DNA of 52,688 nt from Gnetum montanum (taxonomy: Eukaryota > Streptophyta > Gnetopsida > Gnetales > Gnetaceae): contig MNCI01024118.1 in NCBI GenBank assembly GCA_015680685.1, positions 73,433-126,120 on the forward strand. Direction: 5' to 3'. Position numbers and translations under genes: made by a program. This document shows, one piece after another, positions 23,835 to 33,862 of this stretch (its first letter is position 1; the number at the start of each line of letters is the position of its first letter). The notes below the pieces were generated by a model, which saw only the letters and a program-made list of their open reading frames with translations, was not told where the DNA came from and did no database searches.

Positions 23835-24815
23835 GCAGATTGAGGCTACATGATGAAAGACATAGAGAAGAGGAGTGTTGGTTGGGATGTTGATTATCCT
23901 TGGTATGCTGCTATGATAGGTGTTGGCCCAAACATGGAAGGATACATAGGAGATAAAGGTTGAGGGACCTTTCCTATGGAGGAAGTAAGAGAGGCTAAAT
24001 TGGATGTGGTGAGTTCAGGAATCAAGTATTGAAAGAGTCTAACACCCTACCCTATCACATCTTTCTAGGGTAGGGAGATGTCTAGGATCACTAGTAATAC
24101 CACAACAAAAGCATGATAAACTACAAATTTAAGTACATAAAATCCTTACAAAACTAACACCAACATACATTTCAATTTATAAAACCACATGTCTCTACAT
24201 AAATAAAAAAGATGCAATACTCTTCTAAGATACAAAAATACATTAAAACCATCATCTCATATATAAGAGTGAAGAGTGTTTCACATAAATGTAAATAGTT
24301 CATACTACTACACATGGAAATATACATTAAGCAATCCTTGAAGATTCTCTGCTCTTGTACTCTATCTCTCTCTCAGTGCTTGTCTATGCTCTTGTGACTT
24401 CCAACTATAATTAAATAGAGTCAGTATAAAATTGAGTGGAAAGCCTTTACACTTCCTTTGCTAGACAATCAACAAGTGCTGCACTAGAGAAGAGGATTGG
24501 GGTACAAGGAAACCTACATCAATTTTTAGTCTTGTGCATGCTAAGAGTAACACATGTGCAGATACCCTATCACACATAACACTAGCATAATCATTATTGA
24601 AGAGAATAGATTATTATCATACAATCACAAATAAAACCATTGTTTGATATAATCTATCAGATATCTGTTATACAACCCACAACCCACACAACCATAATCC
24701 AATTAGAATATACATTACCCCTACCATGATGCACAAATCGATACTATCATATACATAGTTCATGTGGTCGCTAGAATATCCACACTCAGTGTATCCTATG
24801 AAAGATTACCATGAG
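23835..24815. other. Unassigned DNA between element E gag and element D LTR
   Basis: This should contain the N-terminal Gag, leader and perhaps the 5' LTR of the minus-strand element, and the start of LTR D. I could not place any of these boundaries. Confidence 0.35.
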
Positions 24816-24829
24816 TACTGATGGGACGT

Positions 24830-24900
24830 GATATCACATGGGCCGCGATATCGCGTCTGTCATGATATCGCATCCCCCACGATATCATGTATGCAATATC
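24830..24900. promoter_or_regulatory. Array of GATATC palindromes upstream of TATA, element D
   Basis: GATATC occurs at 24830, 24847, 24864 and 24881, and a variant AATATC at 24895. The spacing is exactly 17 bp for the first four. Flanks extend the palindromes (GTGATATCAC, GCGATATCGC). The array ends 19 bp before the TATA box. It looks like a set of binding sites for a dimeric factor; the factor is unknown. Confidence 0.6.
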
Positions 24901-24918
24901 ACGGTCTGCTGCTAGTTC

Positions 24919-24926
24919 TATAAATA
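24919..24926 (+). promoter_or_regulatory. TATA box of element D LTR
   Basis: TATAAATA in the same setting as in LTRs A, B and C. Confidence 0.65.
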
Positions 24927-25643
24927 AGAGGTGGCTCTCCCTTGTTTCTAATTCTAGGCCTAGACCATAGTGAAACTTTGGCAATTTTACCTCTCCAGAG
25001 ATAGAATAATTTCCATGTACCCGCAGTAGAAGCTCCAAAGTGAACAGATCTTTATTCGAGCAAATATTGTACTTGAACACATGTTTGTGTATGGAAATAA
25101 AGATGAACTTCTTGGATAAACCTTGCAGTGCATGGAATAGGCTAAATAGGATTTTAATTATTGTTATTTATTATTTATCATTTAAATGCTTTCTTAGTTA
25201 ATTAAATCTCTCTCAACCCTTCTCTCCTAGTTAAGTGCATTCAATACGACCGCTTTGAGCACGTGCATTACGCTTGGTGATCCCAGCAACGACTAGCATT
25301 TGGTAACCAAGGTTGCATTGGTTCAAGGTGTGAATAGTAACTGGGAATGGATGCTAATGCTAGGTTAATTAAGACTTAGTTAGTTAGTTAAAGTTAGCTA
25401 GTTAGTCTCTTCACCCTTCACCTCTTAGCATAGGAGATAAAATAGAAAAGATATAAAAATCACATACCTCAGACTTGCTTAACCATACAACCATGAAAAA
25501 TACAAGTCTGAGAAGACAATGAATGATTAACCTTAAGTGTTCCATAAGGCGTGTAGGCACTTAGTCTGTAGAGTTCGACCAGATCATGTGTGCTACACTC
25601 GTATTCGTATGGTTGAGTTTAGGGGTACCTCACCACTCATCAT

Positions 25644-25661
25644 TGGTGCTGTTTCCAAGGA
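25644..25661 (+). other. Primer binding site, element D (Asp-tRNA-like)
   Basis: TGGTGCTGTTTCCAAGGA agrees with TGGCGCCGTTGCCGGGGA at 13 of 18 positions; four of the five differences are C-to-T or G-to-A. It lies one base past the LTR end. This differs from the site used by A, B and C. Confidence 0.6.
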
Positions 25662-25788
25662 CTAAGTGTTTGTGCACTAAGTAGAACATAGGAAATTATC
25701 CACATTGTTAGGAGCTTAAAAAAACCCTTAGGGTTAATTAAACAAAAAATTATATAACAATTAATTAGCACATCGAATTAAAATAACA

Positions 25789-27624
25789 ATGTCTTCTTCT
25801 TCGAATAAAAGCAATTCACCACCTAGGGATCATACAAGAAACAGTCGGTAGTCTAAAACACATAACCAAAATCTGCCAGTTCCTAAGTAGTACCAAGTGA
25901 TATATACTCATCCCGATGAGTATCTACCCAATTTTACTTTTATCCTCCATCAAGATGAACAACTGCGCTGGAGAGACTTCCAAGGTAACATAGTGTTACC
26001 TCCAAATCGGGTAGTCCCTAACATGCTTATCCGTGCTCTTGCACAGATAGGCATTACATAGCTCTATGCTGAATAGGTTGTAGGTGATTTCAACATGAGG
26101 GATTACCATCCCACATAAGCACAATGTCTAATGGAATCGAGGTAGGAGAGCCACCATACATTGTTGAAAGGAAAAGGGATCTCACACGTCCTAATTGAAA
26201 TTGAAGATGGTGAACCACTTATAACAGGTTCTCCATCAAATTATGTTCCTCCTTCTAAAAATAGTGAGGAGGTGGGGTATCAAAACCTACACTCCACGAT
26301 ACAAAACCCTAGTTCTAATCCCCATGAACACCAACTGTTCACTAAGGGAACAAAAACACATGACAAGGATGGGCACTCGAATTGTCATCATGATCGGGGC
26401 CGAAGCCACAGAAGAGAAGGTAAGAAACATCATCATGGCGATGGTTCTCCTTCCTCTTCCCCTTCATCACCTCATTCACCCTCTCCTTCAACCTCAGGTC
26501 ATAGTCAAAAAGAGCATAATGGTGAGGATAAGGGTAAGCAAAATGAGAGGCCTCGATGAGAGAGTCAAGAGAGAGGACAAGGGCAATCTAGAGAGTCTAG
26601 GCATGAAAGAAGGAAAAGTAGGGAACAACGTAGACATCATAGACGTCATCAGAGAGATGATCATGACAAACCCCTACTTGCAACCTAGAGTATGCTAGAT
26701 ATCACGGAGGCTATGAGAATACCAACAAGGCATCAAAAAGATAGTTGAATCAAGAGACTAGATATGAACAATATCTCACGCTTCGAAGGGGGATACAACA
26801 CTAATCCGCAGAATCATTTACAGGCATTCCATGATTCTTTTTCCTTGAAAAACATAGAAAATGAGTGGAAGAAACTAAATTTTTTTCCTAGGACACTCAT
26901 AAAGAAAGCAGAGAGTTCGTACCAGTCCTTAGAATCGGAAACCATTAGGAGATGGAGTACAATGTTAGAACTCTTCAACGATAAATACCAAATGTACTCT
27001 AGAGTGTCTAATTTATGTAAGTAGATCCAAGGATGGAAGAAACGTAATCACAAACCCTTGGATGCTTCCATGGGCCGCTACTACGCATTGCTACATCGTT
27101 GCCTGGGCCATGGTTACGCACAACAGGATCAAATCCACCATCTCGTAGATGAGCTATGGTATGAAACTAGGAGAACCCTTGGGACTTATGCCCAAGGGAG
27201 ATTATTTGAACTTAGATCCCATGAAATTCATCAATTTTTGGAGCAAGTAGAAAAAGAAGAAGGGGAGCTATGGAAAAGAGAAAGCATGGAAGAATATAAC
27301 TGTGATCCTTCCCTCCGAAAGAAGGGAGTAACATTCTGCGATGAAGAGGATGAGTCACCACTCGAAGAGTTAGTGAATAAAAAAACATTGTCACTTTAGA
27401 AGCTAACAACAAAAGTGGAAGCTAAGGTAGATTAGATACAAGACTCCTTGGATAGTAGATTTGAACTTGTCCTGAAAATCGTAGAGGAGTCTAAGGAGGA
27501 ACGAAGTAGTGACAAGGACAAGAAAAAGTGGAGAAATTCAAACCCTGCACATAACAAGGATAAGGGAAAAATGAATATCACTGATGAGCTTGTGGATATA
27601 GATACAAACAATGATGGTGGATGT
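25789..27624 (+). pseudogene. gag: Gag, element D, truncated by element B
   Basis: One reading frame from ATG 25789 ('MSSSSNKSNS') runs to the insertion point of element B, interrupted only by stop codons, most of them TAG (for example 25853, 26059, 26140). It has an early region, a His/Arg/Lys-rich low-complexity part (26350-26660, 'HHDRGRSHRREGKKHHHGDG'), then a Gag core at 26764-27024 ('GGYNTNPQNHLQAFHD', 'FFPRTLIKKAES') and a charged C-terminal region to 27620. It is not closely related to the Gags of A-C. The next codon would be the TGA formed by the start of LTR B. Confidence 0.7.
27620..27624. repeat. Left flank of element B (GATGT)
   Basis: These five bases precede the TG of LTR B and should be one copy of its target duplication. 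The partner lies outside the window. Confidence 0.5.
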
Positions 27625-29069
27625 TGAAACACTGTGAAAATTTTGAGGCCTCGACAGTTTAGCAAAAAGGCCGGTGACCTAGACAAAGGGTTGCAACAAG
27701 GTGCAGCGCGACTACTTCCCTTTCAGCCAAAGGTCTGTCCTACCACACTGCATGGCACAGCATAAGTAAATTCCAGAAGATAGAGCAAAGTGATGGATGC
27801 ACAATGGAAAAGCTTCCAACTTTGCAAGTATCTATTTCGAAAATCTTAACTTTTGGCAAATTACGTTGTATTACGCTACATAGTGTAACATCACATTGTG
27901 CAGCGTAATATCAAAGACAATCCACTGCAGCATCAAGAATGGCAAACATGCAAGACTTCAACAGCCCAGTAAAAATCTCAAGTCCTAAGCAACAGTCTAT
28001 AGTATAACATGCATTTCAGTAGGTTTTCTCTCCTAGTTAAAGGGCCCATTACACTGCTTTATGCAGTGTAGCATAGTAAAAACCCCGAAAAAAGATAGAA
28101 ATAAAGTGCGGCAACAACACTTTAACTTTTGCAGTTTCGTTATTTTACGCTGAATTATGCTACGATGCATAATTTAGTGTAATGTATCGTAATTCAAGTA
28201 ACGACAAGCACATCAGCAATTCATATGCGACAATACACTCTCTCGCATATTACAGCGTAATCAAAGGATAGTCTATTGTCAAAGCCCGCATGAGGGTAGT
28301 TTACAACGCGCTACGCAGCATAGCATCACAAGCTTCAATGACAACACATTGAGTCAATGGCATTTTATGAGTACAGGACATGCATCATTTAAACCGCATT
28401 TTTCTCCTGACCCTAACCTTATAAATGCTCCAGTTGACGAAGATCAAAGGGGTTGGCAAAATTTTTCCTTCAAAGGTTGGCAAGAGAGTAAGAAAGAGAA
28501 TTAGTGATTGTGGGAACGCTGGAGGTGATTGAAAAGAATTCTTGATTAGAAACAATTAGCTACCGGATATTCTCCCACGGGTTTGACTTCCTTGCACCCA
28601 GATTGGGTAGATCAAGGTAGATTGATCCTCGCTTGTTTCATCTTTATATAACTTTCTTGTTACTAGCATATGCTTCATCCAAACTGAAGCTTGTCTGAAG
28701 TCATTGTATCAAACATATTATTTTTCATAAGTTAAATCCCAGATCTTCTAATCATAATTTCCACCAAATCTAATCTCTTGCATCCTAGTTAGACAGATTT
28801 GGTAATTTCATCTAAATCATTTACATTGTCTTCAATTGCTTTCGGGATTAACGATATCACATCGCTTTACAAAGAATCTTCATTTTACCATCAAATTACT
28901 ACCAAACCTTTTACTAATTTAATAAGTCCCTGTCTGATTGACAAAACTATTCAGGGCACCTCGAATTTGTTTTTCTTTCTAGCACGGTCCTCGCACGGAT
29001 CCGGGGTTAGAACTGTGTACACGGACTTTCGTTTGGTATTTTCAGCGACCAATGTTTTCCGTCGTTACA
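27625..29069 (+). repeat. Element B 5' LTR
   Basis: 1445 bp, TG...CA (ends GTTACA). It starts TGAAACACTGTGAAAAT, related to LTR C (TGAAACACTGTGGAAAT), then diverges. U3 again holds TACGC/GCGTA inverted repeats (about 27860-27915 and 28145-28200). TATA box at 28420. Confidence 0.88.
28420..28426 (+). promoter_or_regulatory. TATA box of element B LTR
   Basis: TATAAAT followed by GCTCCAGTTGACGAAG, nearly the same context as LTR C (CCAGTTGGCGAAG). Confidence 0.7.
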
Positions 29070-29075
29070 ATTTTC

Positions 29076-29093
29076 TGGCGCTAGAAGGAGGGC
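29076..29093 (+). other. Primer binding site, element B
   Basis: TGGCGCTAGAAGGAGGGCC, identical to element A and six bases past the LTR end. Confidence 0.7.
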
Positions 29094-29156
29094 CTTCATA
29101 GCCGATCCGCATTTTACGAGTTGTCTTGTAAGCTATTTGTACCCATTGTCAATCAA

Positions 29157-29233
29157 CGTAAACGTAATACCTCCAAGGTTGTTTACGAAATTGTGTGGTG
29201 CAAATCGGTTCATTCAACGATTCCTTTGGAATC
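29157..29233 (+). other. Two-hairpin leader module, element B
   Basis: Hairpin 1: CGTAAAC (29157-29163) with GTTTACG (29181-29187). Hairpin 2: GATTCC (29219-29224) with GGAATC (29228-29233), loop TTT. It starts 81 bases past the primer site. The equivalents in A and C have different bases but keep the pairing. Confidence 0.7.
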
Positions 29234-29314
29234 CTATGAGATAAAAGCCCCGATTATTATCTTAGTTCACATCTGTTGTCCCAGTTTTCATCTTTTATCA
29301 TCATTATTTTAAAA

Positions 29315-31678
29315 ATGGTTACATCAACCATAGCCATTGACACTACCAATCATGAAAGACCTTGGACTCTGCAAGTTACACCTCCTGCGGTCGAGCAACC
29401 AACTAGTCCAGTGTGATCATGCCGCTTCCTCAGGCTACAAAACAAGGAGCTGGAGGGACAAGCTCAGCGTAGGGAACACTATAATTTCCTCTGCACTAAT
29501 CTAGTGGAAAACCTACCTCTGTATCCATGAGAAGTCAAGGAAAAACAAGAGTACTAGTTCATGTACTGCAACGGGAAGGAACTCATTCCTACACCCACCA
29601 CTTTCATCCCTCTGAAGGATCAAAAAAAGTGGATCATAGATCAAATGTTGATGGCTAAGAGATAGCCAGAGGATCTAGAAGCCTCATTCCATGAGGAAGC
29701 ACTTCACAACGGGCAAGACAGTCTAGAATCTCACTCTGAAGGAGGTGGTCACGTTGATTTCACCATGGCCCCTCCTTCCACGACGTCCCGCATAAATCCA
29801 TTGTTCATGGTTACCATGCCTCTGACACTGTCCAATACCGATCGAATCCTACATTCGCCAAGTCTACACTTTCCCTCTCCGACCACGCTGCTAGGTGAAG
29901 ATCCATCACAGATAATTCCTCAGCAAGCACAATTACCTAACCTGCCTCATCATGTGCCTATTCCTATGCCACCACATGTACATGTGGCACCCACGACCCA
30001 ATTATCTACAACACCGACTTTGCTCCCGACTCATACGACAAAACCCACCGCCACCATGTGGTGGGCCCCTAACATGTCCCATATTGCCCATCTTGCGCAA
30101 ATGCACCACCATCCCCACCATCAAAGTCAAGTTCCACAAACATTGAACCCAGCTATGGGATCACTGCTCATGCCCCCAGCTACACAAACAGCGTACCCAA
30201 TAGCGCACCTGATGATGGTTCCCCCATCTGCACCAACCACTAGATGGTGCAGGCCACAAGCAACACTACCTGTAGGGAGTATTCCGATAGCACCAACCAT
30301 CAGCCAAGTTGTTGCCTCTATGCCGCCACCTGGTGTTGCTCCCCCTTCCATTCCACAAATGATGTCATCATCTATAGGTCTGGACCAAGCCTTCCAGCTC
30401 ATCCAGACCCTTACAGAAGAGGTCAAGCATCTCAAGGCTATCGGTTCTAACGTGGTACAAGTCATGGATTTCTACCATGACAATCCTATTAGTCCAACAG
30501 TCCCAGTCCTGTCATTTCCATTTGGGATGCCCCTTCCTCATTTCACAAAATACAATGGGGAAGATGATTCCAATGCCCACCTAGTCACTTTCAGATCAGA
30601 GTCCTTATTGTTGCAACAGTGGCCACATACTATAATCTATGTCTTTGCTATGTCTTTAATGGGTAAAGCTTTGGATTGGTATCGAGCACTTCCACGTGCT
30701 TCCATTTCAACTTTGGAAGAGCTGCTAACCCAGTTTGTGACTCGCTTCAAATATAACTTGAAGCTAGAGGTCACACTAGACTAGCTTATGGGGGTTAAGC
30801 AAGACCTGCTTGAGTTAGTCCAAAAGTTCATACAGCGGTGGAGCACCATCTTGAACGAAATCCACGAACCCATCACAGATGCCCATCTATTGGCAATTTT
30901 CAAGGGAGCAGTCAATGACTTTATCAAGTCTAAGCTGTATTACCTCATCCCTCATTCCCTCAGCTAAGCCTTTGCTCAGACTAATAAAAGCATCCAAGAC
31001 GTGGTGGAGGCTAGTAAAGATCCAACGTATGTGGCCTAAAAAAATTCCCACAGCAAGGGTAACGACAAAGGTAAATCCACGATGACTACAGTCACAGCAG
31101 TTGTTGAAGGCGCCAAGAAAAAGAACAACAATAGCAAGAAAACTGTTGTGGAGCTAGCCAAACCTACAACTAGCTTGAATGGCATCAATCAAGAAGCTTC
31201 TTCTGCCCCTGAAGAACCTCCACAACCAAGGTTGAAATTTGAGCGTAAAGATCGCTCAAATTACGCAACCCTACCTGTGAAGCCTTCAGAACTTCTAAAG
31301 CAATTATTGTTAACCGACCACATCCGACACAAGGCGGTGTCTGAGGAGGCTTTGAAACACCATAGCTGCCATTACGAGCTACTCAAGAATCCCTCCTTAA
31401 CCCAACCTAATGAACCGCCTGTGCCCAAGAACTTTAAGCTAGACCGATTCTGTGACTACCATCAATTGTGCAGCCATGATACGGACTACTGCTGGGCATT
31501 GAAGGATGACATCCAACATCTGATAGATCAAGGTGACTTGATCTTAGATAGCAGTAGTTCGACACACCCAGAAAACCAAGCCATGCGTGTTTACCAAGAT
31601 CCATTGAACATAAACAATGTAGGATACACAATCAATGTGGTAGGAATAGAGGATGATAATCAGGCGCACACAAGGTAG
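29315..31678 (+). pseudogene. gag: Gag polyprotein, element B
   Basis: ATG 29315 ('MVTSTIAIDTTN'). N-terminal block 'REHYNFLCTNLVENLP', proline/histidine-rich middle (29765-30370), core 'LDQAFQLIQTLTEEV', 'MDFYHDNP', 'ALDWYRALPRASISTLEELL', then 'FERKDRSNYATLP' and knuckle FCDYHQLCSHDTDYCWALK (about 31447). The open stretch 29765-30784 is the best preserved. In-frame stops include TGA 29417 and TAG 30782; no frameshift separates gag from pro. TAG 31676 is at the same place as TAG 6858 in A and TAG 44750 in C. Confidence 0.85.
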
Positions 31679-33037
31679 CCTTTTGTGTTGCAAACGAAAC
31701 CTCGTTCGACCCAAACGACAAGTCCATTAGCACCAATGAGTGGCACTCCAAGGCACCCTTTCATCCTCCAAACTTTGTCCCAGAATGCTTCCCGATAGCC
31801 TGCAGTCGTTAAAGCTGTGGCACAGCCCGCACCTACACCCAAGGCACCCTTAGTCATCAGAGTACCAAAACTATCAACCACCCCTCCTACGTAGGGGCAA
31901 TCCTCTAATTCAAATCCACCTACTCTCACTGTTGATGAGGCCAAGGATCCTCTTATGCTAGGGTTACCCAAACCTCAACCCCTTGCTTCTGCATCATTAG
32001 CCCCACTTGTCAAACACAAAGAGGTTGCACGAAAGCAATTATCTCCTCCAAGCCAAAGGAAGCATAGCTCTCAATCAAATGTCACTCCTCCCTGTGAAAT
32101 TCACCTCTTAGGGTGAATGGAAGAGGAAAAGGATGACAAACAACCCAACTGTGGGCAAGATATCTTTGATGCCCTAGCACAAGTCAAATAGGCTTTGAAA
32201 CAGAAAAACACAACATTGAGCCTTTATGACTTGCTCATGACCTCGCAAACACATCGTGAAGCTATGGTTCGCATGCTAACGTTCATACTTGTGGAAAAAA
32301 GCCTGCTAGTAGACGAAGAGGCAATTCACTCCATCATGCTTCCCCCTGCCGCTAGAAAACCAGATCCCACCCCGTTGACCTTTCATGACAAATCCATTAA
32401 GGACAACCCTGAGGGTCAGGTGATAACAGCACCCATGTTCATCACCATCGAGGTCGGCCAGCATCAAATCTAGAGAGTAAATGTAGATGATGAGGCAGCC
32501 ACTAATGCCATCCCTTATCCCATAGTTGATAAATTAGGCCTGATCAATCAGATCAGTCCTACATCAACGTCATGCCTAAAGTCGTTCAATGGGGCACGGG
32601 TGCAAGTCAAAGGGACCATCCATATCAACTTTGTGGCAGGGGACCAGTTCCCCACAGACGCTACATTCATCGTGGGCGAAGAAATGCCTGGATTTAATTT
32701 GATTCTTGGGAGGTCTTGGTTAGCCCAACTGAGAGCAGTTTCATCACCCATTCATCAGGAAATCCATTTACCTTACGCAGGAGGAGAAGTGGTTATCCGA
32801 GGTGATGAAATAACCCCTTAGGCCGTTAACAACATAGAGACAGAACAAGGGTTAGAGATTGAAATGCTTGAGAATCAATCCCCTGTCTCAGTACCCAAGC
32901 AACCCGAAACAGTTGTTGATGATAGCCTAACCTGGGCTGAACTACCATTCCCAGGGGAAGATTGCGATGCAAGGGAGAAGGGCTATGAATCTCCCCATCC
33001 TTACTCATCGTTAAAGGTGAAGGAAATTAAGAAATAG
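31679..33037 (+). pseudogene. pro: Gag linker and aspartic protease, element B
   Basis: The gag frame continues without shift through a proline-rich linker ('APTPKAPLVIRVPK') and 'LSLYDLLMTS' to the protease: 'VDDEAATNAIPYPIVDKLGL' (about 32482), where the catalytic D-D-G has become D-D-E, and 'LILGRSWLAQLR' (32700). 'FTHVRYAGGEV'-like conservation is limited to 'IHQEIHLPYAGGEV'. Several TAG codons interrupt it, and the frame ends near 33037 in a cluster of TAGs where C has CAA, CGA and TGA. Confidence 0.75.
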
Positions 33038-33189
33038 TTATAGAATTAGCAAGCACTCCATTTACGCTTACCATTTATACTTCTTATGTTTATGCATGTA
33101 TTTATGCTTTCCACAAGCTACTTTCATTACGCTCTTTTTTACCTTCATGTTTAGCTTTATGCTTCCATCTTCTTTTCTCAAATTATGCA

Positions 33190-33652
33190 AAGGCCCGAAA
33201 TGGCCTTAAAATAGCAACCTTATCTACACTTTGCACCCAAATTATGCAAAGGCCCGAAATGGCCTTAAACTAGCAACTTCATTTACGCATGGCACTTGAA
33301 TCAGTTATGGCCCGGAATGGCCTTAAACTAGCAATTCCATTTACTCTTTGTACCTACATCCCATTTACACGTGGAATGCAAATTTCATTCACGCTTTATA
33401 CCAGAATCCAATTTACGCTTACTCTTCATACCTTAAACTAAAAAGAAAAAAAAGGGCCCAAAATGACCTTAAACTATCCAGGGCCCGAAATGGCCTTAAA
33501 CTAGCAATGTCATTTATGATCTGTACTAGAAATTCATTTATGCTTAGCACCTTAAAATACTAAAAAGGCCCGAAATGGCCTTAAACTAGCAATGTCATTT
33601 ATGCTTTACATTTAGACAATTTAACAGCATGCAATGGCTTCAAACTAGTAAC
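33190..33652 (+). repeat. Spacer motif array 1, element B (seven copies)
   Basis: Copies of GGCCCGAAATGGCCTTAAAC then TAGCAA lie at about 33191, 33251, 33309, 33454, 33480, 33567 and a weak one at 33627. GGCC occurs twice in each unit and could form a small stem. The array lies between the protease end and the 3' end of the antisense gene. Confidence 0.85.
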
Positions 33653-33862
33653 CACATTGACGCTACGCTTTTAAAACTAATCACAATTTATCAAACTAAT
33701 CACAATTCAGCACAACGATAAAACCTACAATACATTTTACATAAAGAGAAAACAACAAAAAGAACACTAACATTAATACCAAAATTTGTTTCAAATATGT
33801 TAAAAAAAAATAAATATAGTATCTTGTCTCGTCACACCACAATAAAACACCAGGTTAATTCA

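Larger units (their letters stand above)
24820..25642 (+). repeat. Element D 5' LTR (start uncertain)
   Basis: The right edge is firm: the sequence ends TCATCA, then one base, then an Asp-tRNA-like primer site. A TATA box lies at 24919-24926. Upstream are five evenly spaced palindromic GATATC-type sites. The left edge cannot be fixed because the partner LTR lies outside the window. Confidence 0.55.

Noticed and set aside
26243-26698. 151-codon plus-strand open frame in element D
   Set aside because: Other-frame shadow of the His/Arg-rich part of Gag D; the true frame connects ATG 25789 with the Gag core.
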